NCBI RefSeq assembly: GCF_002777975.1
Contig: NZ_NGVS01000006.1
Coordinates: 466,203-530,202, forward strand
Length of the DNA: 64,000 bases
Origin: Shewanella carassii
Lineage (GTDB): Bacteria > Pseudomonadota > Gammaproteobacteria > Enterobacterales > Shewanellaceae
Direction of reading: 5' to 3'
Shown: positions 17,792-26,499 of the stretch, one piece after another
How positions within the stretch are numbered: the stretch's first letter is position 1
Layout: every line of letters begins with the position of its first letter
The notes under the pieces: generated by a model
What the model was told of the DNA's origin: nothing
Databases searched by the model: none
What the model saw: only the letters and a program-made list of their open reading frames with translations
Translations under genes and position numbers: made by a program

Positions 17792-18056
17792 GATGAAAAA
17801 GCGCCGGCTGGCTATTTATGGCTATGGATATGGCGATATTTGTAAACCAATGACGACTGCCGGGGTGAGATATCTCTGATTTCACAATTGATGCAAGCCA
17901 GATCTCTTTTCTGTCACTTTGTAGTACATTCGGGTATGTTAAAATCATTCAATGTTTCAGTGAGTAAGAACCTCTGATGAAACTTTGCTTGCCTCAAATC
18001 ATTTAAGTAATGGTGACGGGCATTATCGAATCTTGGATCTGTTATTGGGAGAAAAC

Positions 18057-18404
18057 ATGGAACATTTCATCGGAGCCATCAAAAAATACGCCGACTTTAC
18101 CGGTCGAGCCCGTCGGACAGAATACTGGATGTTCACTCTGTTCTATATCATTTTCAGCCTGGTTGTCAGTGCTATTGACTATGCGCTGGGTACCACAGTG
18201 CTGGGGCTGATTTATTCCTTGGGCCTGTTGTTGCCCTCTATTGCGGTTGCCGCGCGTCGTCTGCACGACACTGACCGCAGTGGTTGGTGGCAGCTGTTGG
18301 CATTTATCCCCATCGTTGGCTGGATAGTATTGCTGGTCTTCTACTGCCAGGATAGCGAAGTGGGTGACAACCGCTTTGGCAGTAACCCCAAAGAGCTGGG
18401 TTAA
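18057..18404 (+). CDS. DUF805 membrane protein
   Basis: A 115-residue inner-membrane protein. KKYADFTGRARRTEYWMFTL (about 9-28), then AARRLHDTDRSGWWQLLAFI and NRFGSNP at the end are diagnostic of DUF805 (YhaH/YhaI-like), whose function is not established. Three or so transmembrane helices are seen. The ATG at 18057 is preceded by GGGAGAAA; the frame is open 24 codons upstream but without a ribosome site. Followed by a clear terminator. Confidence 0.9.
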   Translation: MEHFIGAIKKYADFTGRARRTEYWMFTLFYIIFSLVVSAIDYALGTTVLGLIYSLGLLLPSIAVAARRLHDTDRSGWWQLLAFIPIVGWIVLLVFYCQDSEVGDNRFGSNPKELG

Positions 18405-18411
18405 GATAATG

Positions 18412-18440
18412 AAAAGGGAGCCTCGGCTCCCTTTTTGTTT
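18412..18440 (+). terminator. rho-independent terminator after DUF805 gene
   Basis: AAAGGGAGCC / GGCTCCCTTT with a 2-base loop runs into TTTTTGTTTTT. Confidence 0.9.
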
Positions 18441-18479
18441 TTCAAGGTAGACTTTGTAGTAACCTAAAACAGTGATGAT

Positions 18480-18509
18480 TAGACATTTATCCATGTAGAC
18501 GTCTATAAT
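18480..18509 (+). promoter_or_regulatory. sigma70 promoter of the riboswitch-btuB transcript
   Basis: TAGACA (18480-18485) and a perfect TATAAT (18504-18509) are separated by 18 bases, just upstream of the cobalamin leader. Confidence 0.7.
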
Positions 18510-18547
18510 GCCCGCTCTCGGCCAGGCCGGGAATGACAGTACAGTAT

Positions 18548-18790
18548 TTCAGTCAACCTCTCGTGGTGCCCCGGAATGAAAGACCGGGGATAATCGGGAA
18601 GCCGGTGAGAATCCGGCACTGCCCCCGCAACGGTAAATGGTGAGAGACAGGCGCGCCCAAGTGGCGTCATAAAAGTCGGGTCTCGCGCGGTCAACCGCAT
18701 AGCCAAAGTCCGGAGACCGGCCCTAGAGGTATTTCGATGATTTCGGTGGGCAGATCTCGAAATGCGGCAGCCCAGGGGCTCTCCCTGCCG
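18548..18790 (+). ncRNA. cobalamin riboswitch
   Basis: The leader contains the hallmark aptamer pieces in order: GGGAAGCCGGTGAGAATCCG (18597-18616), GCACTGCCCCCGCAACGGTA, and AGTCCGGAGACCGGCC (18707-18722). Downstream, ATTTCGA/TCGAAAT (18730-18762) and CGGCAG/CTGCCG (18764-18790) can form the expression platform close to the ribosome site of the receptor gene. High adenosyl- or other cobalamin is expected to lower expression of the outer-membrane receptor. The exact boundaries are estimates. Confidence 0.95.
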
Positions 18791-18831
18791 TGGCACTCTT
18801 GCCCCGTTTCCCTTTCAGGAGTCAAAGGAAA

Positions 18832-20781
18832 ATGGGTTTCAAACTAAATCACCTCGCGCTGCTTTGCGGTGCATTTACCTCAGTTCCCGTCATGGCGAGT
18901 GCTACAACCCAGGCCGTGGATGAACATCTGGTGGTCATTGGCCGTCAGGATGACACGCCGCTCAATATTGCCGCCAATGTTGCAGTAATAGATGCCGCCG
19001 ATATTCAGCAAAGCGGTGCCAGTAATCTGAGCGAGTTGCTGCGTGGCCGCAGTGGCATTCAAATATCGGACAATAACTCAGGGCCTGTGCTGGCGATGCG
19101 CGGTTTTTCTGCCAGCCAAGCGGTGAATAATACCCTGATACTGATAGATGGTCGCCGACTCAACAATATCGATATTGCCGCCCCCAGCCTGAGTGCCATT
19201 GCGGTCAATCAGATTGAAAGAGTAGAGATCCTTTCCGGCAGCGCCGGAGTGCTCTATGGCGATCAGGCCGTCGGCGGGGTGATCAATATTATCACCAAGG
19301 CGCCCAGTGCCAGCGGTGGCAACCTGACCCTCTCAGGTGGCAGTTTTGACACCTACGAAGGTCGTGGGGATCTGTCCGGCGCCATCAATGACAACTGGCG
19401 TTACTATTTGGCTGCTGCTTATAACGAAAGCGACAACTACCGTAGAAACAATGCCAATGAAACCGGTTCTGTGCTGGGGCGTTTGCAATATGATTCAGAG
19501 TCGACCAACTTCTTTGTCGAAGGCAGTTACTACGATAACAAGCGCCAGACTCCAGGCTCACTGACCCTGGCTCAGTTTGAAGCCGACCCACGCCAGGCGA
19601 CATCGACGCCGGGTGATTACAACCATGAGATGACTTCCGCCTGGCGTGGTCATATTCAGCGCCAAGTGCACGCCAACTGGGCTCTGGTTGCGGACCTCAA
19701 CTACAGTGATACTTTGGTGTCCAGTGTCAGCTATGGCAGCCCAGGTCGGAACGAGCGCTCGCTGTTGGAATTCAATCCCAAGGCACTGGGGCGTTATCTG
19801 ACCCGCAATGGTGAACTGAGCATAGTCATAGGTGCAGATATTCAACGGGGTGAAACCGAGTTCGATCTCAGTTATATGCAGCGCAGTAACACCCAAACCA
19901 TGACCAGCACCTATCTGCAGGCCAATGTGCCGTTGACCAACAGCCTGAGCTATGTGGTGGGCGGACGCTATGCCAAGGTCAAGGATGAACTCAAGGACGG
20001 TCAGATTTACCCCAATGGCATAGATTTGGATGAAGACGCTCACGCGCTCGAGTTGGGGCTCAACTATCGGCCGCTGGAAGGCCACAGATTTTATCTTCGC
20101 GGTGATGAGAGCTTCCGTTTCGCCAAGGTCGATGAGCAAGCTTATACGCCACCAACCGTCGTCGGCCTCAAGCCGCAGACCGGCCGTTCCATTGAAGCCG
20201 GCTGGGATTGGACCTTGAGCAACCAGAGCCTGCGTCTGAACCTGTACCGGCTGTCGCTGGAAGATGAAATTGTCTTTGACCCCAGCGCCGATATGCCTAT
20301 CGGCGGCGCTTTCCCCGGCGCCAACGTCAATGCCGATGCCTCCCGCCGTTATGGCGCCAGCCTCGACTGGGACTGGCAGCTCAACGAAATGCTGCAGTTG
20401 GGACTTGAGTACAACTATATCGATGCCGAATTTACTGAAGGTGCCAACAAAGGCAAATCTCTCTCCTGGGTGGCCGAGCATTCAGGGCGTGTCTACACCA
20501 GTGTGGACTTTGGTCAGCACTGGCAGCTGTTTGTCGAGGGCCAGTATCTGGGCGACAGATATATGGAGGGTGACAATGGCAACCAGCACGATAAACTGGA
20601 CAGCTACTGGCTGGGGAATATCGCCCTCAACTACAGCCGTGATGCCTGGCTTGCCAGCCTGAGGGTCGACAACCTGTTTGACAAGCAATACGCCAGCTCA
20701 GGTTATTTCAGTACCTGGGGCGATGGTTATTACTCGGGTAGCGGCCGTGCGCTGAGATTCAGCGTCAGCTATCGCTTCTGA
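18832..20781 (+). CDS. btuB: TonB-dependent vitamin B12 receptor, BtuB type
   Basis: A 649-residue outer-membrane receptor. After a signal peptide (cleaved near ASA), a TonB-box-like DEHLVVIG leads into the plug domain (VAVIDAADIQQSGASNLSEL, then RGFSASQAVNNTLILIDGRR and VERVEILSGSAGVLYGDQAVGGVINI-like text), followed by a 22-strand barrel that ends in phenylalanine (VSYRF). It imports cobalamin across the outer membrane using TonB energy. The substrate is inferred from the cobalamin riboswitch directly upstream. Start at 18832 is chosen since AAAGGAAA precedes it and a proper signal peptide follows; an ATG-less extension to 18790 would lie in the riboswitch. Confidence 0.9.
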   Translation: MGFKLNHLALLCGAFTSVPVMASATTQAVDEHLVVIGRQDDTPLNIAANVAVIDAADIQQSGASNLSELLRGRSGIQISDNNSGPVLAMRGFSASQAVNNTLILIDGRRLNNIDIAAPSLSAIAVNQIERVEILSGSAGVLYGDQAVGGVINIITKAPSASGGNLTLSGGSFDTYEGRGDLSGAINDNWRYYLAAAYNESDNYRRNNANETGSVLGRLQYDSESTNFFVEGSYYDNKRQTPGSLTLAQFEADPRQATSTPGDYNHEMTSAWRGHIQRQVHANWALVADLNYSDTLVSSVSYGSPGRNERSLLEFNPKALGRYLTRNGELSIVIGADIQRGETEFDLSYMQRSNTQTMTSTYLQANVPLTNSLSYVVGGRYAKVKDELKDGQIYPNGIDLDEDAHALELGLNYRPLEGHRFYLRGDESFRFAKVDEQAYTPPTVVGLKPQTGRSIEAGWDWTLSNQSLRLNLYRLSLEDEIVFDPSADMPIGGAFPGANVNADASRRYGASLDWDWQLNEMLQLGLEYNYIDAEFTEGANKGKSLSWVAEHSGRVYTSVDFGQHWQLFVEGQYLGDRYMEGDNGNQHDKLDSYWLGNIALNYSRDAWLASLRVDNLFDKQYASSGYFSTWGDGYYSGSGRALRFSVSYRF

Positions 20782-20789
20782 TAGCATAG

Positions 20790-20814
20790 AAAGCCGGGGT
20801 TTCCCGGCTTTTTT
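20790..20814 (+). terminator. rho-independent terminator after btuB
   Basis: AAAGCCGGG / CCCGGCTTT with a 4-base loop and a T run. Confidence 0.9.
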
Positions 20815-20889
20815 CTGCCCGTATTTCTATCTGTTGTAGTTTAGAACCTGGGCTTTTTCGAGCACTGACAAGGAGGCAAGAGCCGAAAT

Positions 20890-21510
20890 ATGAAAGCTGA
20901 TTTTAGATATGGTTTGAGAGGCGTGGCCATAGCTCTGTTGTCGCTGCTTTTGCTCGCTTGCTCCGAGCCCAAGCTGGCTTATATCGGCAGCAATGGCAAA
21001 CTGCTGGCCTTCGGTGACAGCCTGACCCAAGGCGTTGGTGTCAAGGCCGGGCAGGACTATCCCAGTCGTCTGGCCGAGTTGTGCCGTTGTGAGGTGATCA
21101 ACGCCGGGATTTCCGGTGAGCAATCTGCTGCCGGGCTTGAGCGTTTGCCGGCACTGCTGGACGAAACCAAGCCGGATCTGCTTATTTTGCTCGAAGGCGG
21201 TAACGATATTCTCCGCGGCCGCAGCCAGGCACAATTGGCGCAAAACATTGAGGCCATGTTACTTGAGGCCAAGGTGCGGCAAATTCCGGTAGTGCTGCTG
21301 GCTGTGCCACAAAAGAATTTATTGCTGTCGCCCCTGCCTTTGTATGCCGAACTGGCCAACAAGCACGGCGCCATCTTGCTGGAAGATACTCTGTCTGAGC
21401 TGCTGCGTTCAAACGAGCTCAAGTCAGATACTGTGCATCTCAATCAACAGGGGTATTCGCGTTTGGCACAAGCCATCTTCACCAGGCTGCAGGAGGCGGG
21501 CGCTTTTTGA
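20890..21510 (+). CDS. GDSL/SGNH lipase-esterase lipoprotein (TesA-like)
   Basis: A 206-residue SGNH hydrolase. Block I FGDSLTQG places the catalytic serine at 44, block III is GGNDIL, and block V DTVHLNQQGY holds the Asp and His. This is the arylesterase/TesA group. Unlike the soluble periplasmic E. coli TesA, it carries a lipobox (LLLLACS, Cys24), so it is probably membrane-anchored. Upstream there is AAGGAGG with a slightly long spacing. It has its own unit after the btuB terminator. The natural ester substrate is unknown. Confidence 0.88.
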   Translation: MKADFRYGLRGVAIALLSLLLLACSEPKLAYIGSNGKLLAFGDSLTQGVGVKAGQDYPSRLAELCRCEVINAGISGEQSAAGLERLPALLDETKPDLLILLEGGNDILRGRSQAQLAQNIEAMLLEAKVRQIPVVLLAVPQKNLLLSPLPLYAELANKHGAILLEDTLSELLRSNELKSDTVHLNQQGYSRLAQAIFTRLQEAGAF

Positions 21511-21654
21511 TGCTACTTTTTGATTCTATTTAGCAAAAACCAGGCTAATTATCGATTCAACTTGACCCTGTAGGACATTTTATGGGTAAATTCTCTGCCA
21601 TAATAAGTGGCAATAGTGCCTCCATAATAAATAACAACAGGTTTAAAGAATCAC

Positions 21655-22377
21655 ATGACAGATCTTGAGCAGCAGGTTTTTACTCAAGTGCGTGCCATTA
21701 TTGCCAACGAAGAGCAGGTGATAGGGCGTCGCGGCATCCTGATCCCGCTTAAGAAGGCCATTATTGCTGATGGCGATATTCGCAATGTGATCGATATTGT
21801 CGCGACCGATCCCGCTCTGGCAGCTCATCTGCTGTGGCGCAGCAATAACGCGCTTTCACCTTCCGTTCAGCCAAATCGCAGCCTCAAGGATGCCTTGGTG
21901 CGTCTGGGACAGGTCAATATCTACCGTTATGCCTTTAGCTTTTATCTTAAAGAGCGGCTCGATGAACTGCCGCAGCCTTATCGTAAACTGGTTCTGGGCT
22001 ATTGGCGCCTGACCGAGTCCGTAGCGACCGAGTCGGTAGACAGCCTGCATCAGATGCAAGGGGTGCAGATAGACGCGGATGAAGTGCAGACTCTGGCGCT
22101 GTTCAGCGTCTTTGGTCAGATCATTGCCCTGACAGCGTTTGCCTATCTCAACGCCGAAGCCGAGCAGTGCTTCCCGCTGGGCATTATCAAGACTCTGATA
22201 GAGACCCAGCAGCAGACGCTGACGGTGGAAGCTTTTGAATCTCTGGGGTTGGATGATGAGCTGCAAAGCGAGTTTATGGTCGCCCATAACCTGAGACAGA
22301 CCCGGGATCCCAATTCACCCGGACTAGTACTGAGAAGGGTATTGTCGCAGCGCGGCCTGCTGCTGAATCCTCTCTAA
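21655..22377 (+). CDS. HDOD-domain protein
   Basis: A 240-residue cytosolic helical protein. DIVATDPALAAHLLWRSNNA (about 47-66), then SLKDALVRLGQVNIYRYAFS are the conserved helices of the HDOD output domain, a degraded HD phosphohydrolase fold used in signalling. No receiver, GGDEF or EAL domain is attached and no catalytic HD pair is seen. Partner unknown. The ribosome site (AAAGAAT) is weak. Confidence 0.78.
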   Translation: MTDLEQQVFTQVRAIIANEEQVIGRRGILIPLKKAIIADGDIRNVIDIVATDPALAAHLLWRSNNALSPSVQPNRSLKDALVRLGQVNIYRYAFSFYLKERLDELPQPYRKLVLGYWRLTESVATESVDSLHQMQGVQIDADEVQTLALFSVFGQIIALTAFAYLNAEAEQCFPLGIIKTLIETQQQTLTVEAFESLGLDDELQSEFMVAHNLRQTRDPNSPGLVLRRVLSQRGLLLNPL

Positions 22378-22425
22378 ATGCTTTTTGACTGCCGCCGACT
22401 ATCAGTGACGGTGGCAGCCGCCCAG

Positions 22426-23328
22426 TCAGTGTCTGTCCTGGCGCAGTAATCCCTCTTTGGCAATCAACTCCAGCAGCCTTTGCAGCTGCACTCTATTGCT
22501 GTTGTCGCGGCGGTAGGCACCGAACAGCGGCCGTTTCAGGCCCTCTTGTCCCAGTTTCACCGAGGTCAGGCTCAAGCCTTGGGCTTCGGTCAGTGACCAG
22601 CTGGGCAAGGCCGCAACCCCTTCCTTACAGGCGATGCGTTGCAGCAACACATTGGTGAGATCGCAGCGTTTTTGTGGGCCGGGCACCACCCCGGCCGGTT
22701 CGAGGAAGTGACGGAAAATATCCAGCCTTTCCAGCGGCACCGGATAACTGATGATAGCTTCCCCGGCTAACTGCTGCGGCAGAATATACTTGTTTCCCGC
22801 CAGCGGATGATCTTTGGCCATCACCAGTCTCACTTCAAAATCAAATAGATGCTGATAGGCAAGGGCATGGCCGGGAACGGGATCTGAGGTCAGCACTATA
22901 TCCAGCTCACCGGTTTCCAGTGCATTGAGTGAGTCGAACAGGTGGCGGCTGGAGAGATCCAGGTTGGCATCCGGATAAGACTGATGAAAGGCCTCCATCA
23001 CGGGCATCAGCCAGCGAAAACAGCTGTGGCATTCAATGCCAACCTTTAACGGGCCGCTGCTAACTGCCAGGCCTCGTTTGAGTACCGACTCAGTTTCCTG
23101 TACCCGCGGCAGTATCTCTTCTGCCAGGGTCAGCAGGCGACTGCCTTCCAGCGTGAAGGTCAGAGGCTTGCTTTTGCGAACAAATACCTGGGAGTTAATT
23201 CGGGTCTCCAACTCTTTAATCTGATGTGACAGCGCCGACTGGGTGACAAAACGTTTCTTCGCCGCGCCGGCCAGACTGCCACTTTCTTTCAGTGCTATCA
23301 GAGTACGAAGGTGTCTCAGCTCTATCAT
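22426..23328 (-). CDS. metR: MetR, LysR-type regulator of methionine genes
   Basis: A 300-residue LysR protein. It has the MetR N-terminus MIELRHLRTLIALKESGSLA, then KKRFVTQSALSHQIKELE (winged helix), and the mid-protein GIECHSCFRWLMPVMEAF characteristic of MetR. It senses homocysteine and activates metE. It is transcribed divergently from metE with two sequences close to the MetR consensus in between, which strongly supports the assignment. Confidence 0.93.
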   Translation of the reverse strand: MIELRHLRTLIALKESGSLAGAAKKRFVTQSALSHQIKELETRINSQVFVRKSKPLTFTLEGSRLLTLAEEILPRVQETESVLKRGLAVSSGPLKVGIECHSCFRWLMPVMEAFHQSYPDANLDLSSRHLFDSLNALETGELDIVLTSDPVPGHALAYQHLFDFEVRLVMAKDHPLAGNKYILPQQLAGEAIISYPVPLERLDIFRHFLEPAGVVPGPQKRCDLTNVLLQRIACKEGVAALPSWSLTEAQGLSLTSVKLGQEGLKRPLFGAYRRDNSNRVQLQRLLELIAKEGLLRQDRH

Positions 23329-23340
23329 TTCCTCTCCACA

Positions 23341-23375
23341 TGAATGCCGCTCATGTTGCCCTTGAATTCAATTCG
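23341..23375. promoter_or_regulatory. two MetR-like operators
   Basis: The MetR consensus is TGAA-N5-TTCA. TGAATGCCGCTCA (23341-23353) and TGAATTCAATTCG (23363-23375) each match with one mismatch and start 22 bases apart, two helical turns, as expected for paired sites at the metR/metE divergence. Confidence 0.65.
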
Positions 23376-23401
23376 GTTGCCTGTGCTGAGACTAACACAA
23401 T

Positions 23402-23433
23402 AAACTTCTAGACGTCCAGACGCCCATGTCTAT
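23402..23433. promoter_or_regulatory. MetJ operator: tandem met boxes upstream of metE
   Basis: Four consecutive 8-base units, AAACTTCT, AGACGTCC, AGACGCCC and ATGTCTAT, resemble the met box AGACGTCT; the two middle ones are best. This is the tandem arrangement bound by MetJ with S-adenosylmethionine, so metE would be repressed when methionine is plentiful. Confidence 0.75.
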
Positions 23434-23494
23434 TTGTTGTATTCCGGCGTCACCAGTCATTTGCCGCATGTTTTTATAAAGGATGGAATACACT

Positions 23495-25765
23495 ATGCAG
23501 TTAAACAGTCTTGGCTTTCCCCGTATCGGACGTCGCCGCGAGCTCAAGTTCGCCCTAGAAAAGTATTGGCGTGGAGAGTCCAGCCAAGCCGAACTACAGA
23601 GTGTTGCCAAGGAGCTTAGGCGTACCCACTGGCAGTGGCAGGCCGATGCCGGGGTGGCGCTGTTGCCGGTCGGTGACTTTGCTTACTATGATCAGGTGCT
23701 GACCCTGAGTGCGACTCTGGGAGTCATTCCTGAGCGTCACCGTGACGGCGGCGCAGTCAATCTCGATACTCTGTTCCGGATTGCCCGTGGCCGAGCCCCT
23801 AGCGGTAAGGAGGCCCCGGCGTCAGAAATGACCAAGTACTTCAACACTAACTACCATTATCTGGTGCCGGAGCTTAGCGAAGATCAACGCTTCGATATCG
23901 CCTGGGAACAGTTGTTTGAAGAGGTGGCCGAGGCTCAGGCGCTGGGCCACACCGCCAAGCCGGTACTGCTGGGGCCGGTCACTTTCCTGTATCTGTCCAA
24001 GACAGTGGGCTCAGAGTTCGACCGTTTGACACTGCTGCCGGCGCTGCTGGAATGTTATCAAGCCATTCTGGCCCGCTTTGCCGCCCAGGGGGTTGAATGG
24101 GTGCAACTGGATGAACCCGCGCTGGCACTCGAGCTGGATGACAACTGGCAGCAGGCCTTCAATCAGGCCTACGGCGTGCTCGAGTTGGCGCCGCTCAAGC
24201 TGTTGCTGGCAACCTATTACGGCACTGTTGCTCACCATCAAAGTCTGTTGTCGGCACTGCCGGTGGCGGGTATTCACCTGGATCTGGTCGCCGCGCCCGA
24301 GCAGTTGCAGGCCTTTGTCGGGGCACTGGCGCCTGAGCAGGTGTTGTCGGTTGGGGTGATCAACGGCCGTAACGTCTGGGCCGCCGAGCTGGATCTTGTG
24401 GCCGAGCAGTTGGCACCACTGGCGCGGGATCTGGGAGACAGGCTCTGGCTCGCCACTTCCTGCTCTCTGTTGCATACCCCGGTGGATCTCGAAGTGGAAA
24501 CCGCGTTGGCGCCCGAGCTCAAGAGCCTACTGGCCTTCGCCCGGCAAAAACTCAAAGAGTTGCAGGAGCTCAAGGCGCTTTTGGCGGCGCCTGAGACTGA
24601 AAGTGCCAAAGCCGTGGTGGCTCGTTGCCGGAGTCGGCGCTTGGCCAGGGCGCAGGGGCGTAATCAGCAGCTCAGTGCCAGAATCGATGCCCTGAGCGCA
24701 ACCGATTACGACCGAAACCATGAGTTTGAGGTGCGCAGACAAGCCCAGCAGGCCAGGTTCAAGTTGCCTTTGTTGCCGACGACTACCATAGGTTCATTCC
24801 CGCAGACGGCAGCCATTCGTAACCTGCGTAGCCGCTGGCGCAAGGGTGAGTTGGACGATGCTGTGTACACAGAGCAACTGCAACAGGTGACCCGGGACAC
24901 CATAGAACGGCAGCTCAAGTTGGGAATAGATGTGCTGGTACACGGTGAAGCCGAGCGCAACGACATGGTGGAATACTTTGGTGAACAGCTCGACGGCGTA
25001 GGTTTTACCAAACATGGCTGGGTGCAGAGTTATGGTTCCCGCTGCGTTAAGCCACCGCTGATCTACGCCGATGTGACCCGTCCCAAGGCGATGACAGTCG
25101 ACTGGGCCGAATATGCCCAGAGTCTCACTGACAAGCCGGTGAAAGGCATGTTGACCGGTCCCGTGACCCTATTGCATTGGTCCTTTGCCCGCGAGGATAT
25201 CAGCCGCGAGCAGATAGCGACTCAGTTGGCTCTGGCGATACGCGATGAAGTAGTGGCATTGGAGCAGGCGGGCATAGGCATTATTCAGATTGATGAGCCG
25301 GCTTTTAGGGAGGGCTTGCCGCTCAAACGCAGCGATTGGGCCTATTATCTCGATTGGGCTGTGGCTGCCTTCAAACTCAGCGCCGCCGGTGTCAGGGATG
25401 AGACCCAGATCCATACCCATATGTGTTACAGCGAATTCAACGACACGATTGCCGCAATTGCCGCCATGGATGCCGATGTGATCACTATAGAAACCTCACG
25501 CTCGCGGATGGAGTTGTTGAATGCCTTTGAAGACTTTGACTACCCCAATGAAATCGGCCCCGGGGTTTATGATATTCACTCCCCCAATATTCCAACTGTT
25601 GAGGCCATGGTGAGCCTGATTGAAAAGGCGGCGCAGAAAATTCCTTTGCGTCAGCTCTGGGTCAATCCGGATTGCGGCTTGAAGACCCGTAATTGGGAGG
25701 AAGTCGAGCCAGCCTTGAAGAACATGGTCGATGCCACCAGGGAGTTGCGACGTCGACTCGGCTAA
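23495..25765 (+). CDS. metE: cobalamin-independent methionine synthase
   Basis: A 756-residue MetE, normal length. It transfers the methyl group from 5-methyl-THF-polyglutamate directly to homocysteine. The C-terminal zinc site is intact: His642 and Cys644 in THMCYSEFND and Cys727 in NPDCGLKTRNW; FNTNYHYLVPE lies in the N-terminal barrel. The ATG at 23495 is chosen because AAAGGATGG lies about 9 bases upstream, whereas the in-frame ATG at 23483 is part of that ribosome site. Control by MetR and MetJ is suggested by the upstream sites. A strong hairpin follows. Confidence 0.96.
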   Translation: MQLNSLGFPRIGRRRELKFALEKYWRGESSQAELQSVAKELRRTHWQWQADAGVALLPVGDFAYYDQVLTLSATLGVIPERHRDGGAVNLDTLFRIARGRAPSGKEAPASEMTKYFNTNYHYLVPELSEDQRFDIAWEQLFEEVAEAQALGHTAKPVLLGPVTFLYLSKTVGSEFDRLTLLPALLECYQAILARFAAQGVEWVQLDEPALALELDDNWQQAFNQAYGVLELAPLKLLLATYYGTVAHHQSLLSALPVAGIHLDLVAAPEQLQAFVGALAPEQVLSVGVINGRNVWAAELDLVAEQLAPLARDLGDRLWLATSCSLLHTPVDLEVETALAPELKSLLAFARQKLKELQELKALLAAPETESAKAVVARCRSRRLARAQGRNQQLSARIDALSATDYDRNHEFEVRRQAQQARFKLPLLPTTTIGSFPQTAAIRNLRSRWRKGELDDAVYTEQLQQVTRDTIERQLKLGIDVLVHGEAERNDMVEYFGEQLDGVGFTKHGWVQSYGSRCVKPPLIYADVTRPKAMTVDWAEYAQSLTDKPVKGMLTGPVTLLHWSFAREDISREQIATQLALAIRDEVVALEQAGIGIIQIDEPAFREGLPLKRSDWAYYLDWAVAAFKLSAAGVRDETQIHTHMCYSEFNDTIAAIAAMDADVITIETSRSRMELLNAFEDFDYPNEIGPGVYDIHSPNIPTVEAMVSLIEKAAQKIPLRQLWVNPDCGLKTRNWEEVEPALKNMVDATRELRRRLG

Positions 25766-25768
25766 AAG

Positions 25769-25800
25769 CCGTCAGGGGCGCATTGCGCCCCTGACGGTAT
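25769..25800 (+). terminator. strong hairpin after metE
   Basis: CCGTCAGGGGCGC / GCGCCCCTGACGG with a 3-base loop. The T run is poor, but it is probably the metE terminator and may also serve the convergent gene. Confidence 0.7.
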
Positions 25801-25823
25801 CTTGATGTTAATGAGCCCAAGGC

Positions 25824-26150
25824 TTAACCCATGCTCATTCCCACCATGATCAGGCCAACTGTGCCCAGGATGATCAAGCTTGAGAAGGTCGTGCCCAGTA
25901 TGGCGAAAATTTTCTGGCGCTCTTTCTGTAGCAGGCCACCAATACCCAATCCCAACGATACCAGGCAGACCAGCATCATGAAGATCAGCATCAAGCCCAC
26001 AAGAACCGCTTCGACGGAGTTTTCATCCAGGCCGCCCGGTGTGGTCGTCTCCAGAACCCCGGCGACAATAAGCATGATAAACAGGGTGATTCCGCTAAAA
26101 ATGCTGGTGGCAAATGAGGCGATCCCCGGACCCGAATGTTTTAATTGCAT
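25824..26150 (-). CDS. small membrane protein, unknown function
   Basis: A 108-residue protein with three hydrophobic segments (ATSIFSGITLFIMLIVAGV, AVLVGLMLIFMMLVCLVSLG, and IFAILGTTFSSLIILGTVGL). An acidic loop lies between the first two. The start at 26150 has AAGGGAT just upstream; the frame extends 35 codons further but without a ribosome site. The layout resembles small DUF4064-type proteins, which is only a guess. Confidence 0.6.
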   Translation of the reverse strand: MQLKHSGPGIASFATSIFSGITLFIMLIVAGVLETTTPGGLDENSVEAVLVGLMLIFMMLVCLVSLGLGIGGLLQKERQKIFAILGTTFSSLIILGTVGLIMVGMSMG

Positions 26151-26287
26151 AGCAATCCCTTGATTTCTTCCTATGGTTATCCATCTGAGAAATATACAGA
26201 AAATGAGGGAAATATGCCATCGAGCATTTCTGTCTATACTCAGGTCAGCACGCAAACTTGGATGTTGCCACTCTCAGGAGAAGCCTT

Positions 26288-26491
26288 ATGAGCCATGTGT
26301 ACAAGATAATAGAACTGACAGGTTCATCCCCCATCAGCTCAGATGAAGCGGTCAAGAATGCCATTGAGGCCGCCAGCCAGTCGCTGCACAATCTGCGCTG
26401 GTTTGAAGTGATAGATACCCGTGGCCACCTGGAAGCCGGTGTTATCGCTCATTGGCAGGTCACCATCAAGGTGGGTTTTACCCTGGATTAG
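26288..26491 (+). CDS. dodecin (flavin-storage protein)
   Basis: A 67-residue protein. [20 protein letters not shown], then [20 protein letters not shown] and [12 protein letters not shown] match dodecin, including the tryptophan (W in LRWFEV) that stacks on flavin. Dodecins form 12-mer shells that bind riboflavin or FMN. The ATG at 26288 has CAGGAGAAG upstream and gives the standard dodecin N-terminus. Confidence 0.92.
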   Translation: MSHVYKIIELTGSSPISSDEAVKNAIEAASQSLHNLRWFEVIDTRGHLEAGVIAHWQVTIKVGFTLD

Positions 26492-26499
26492 GCTTGAAT

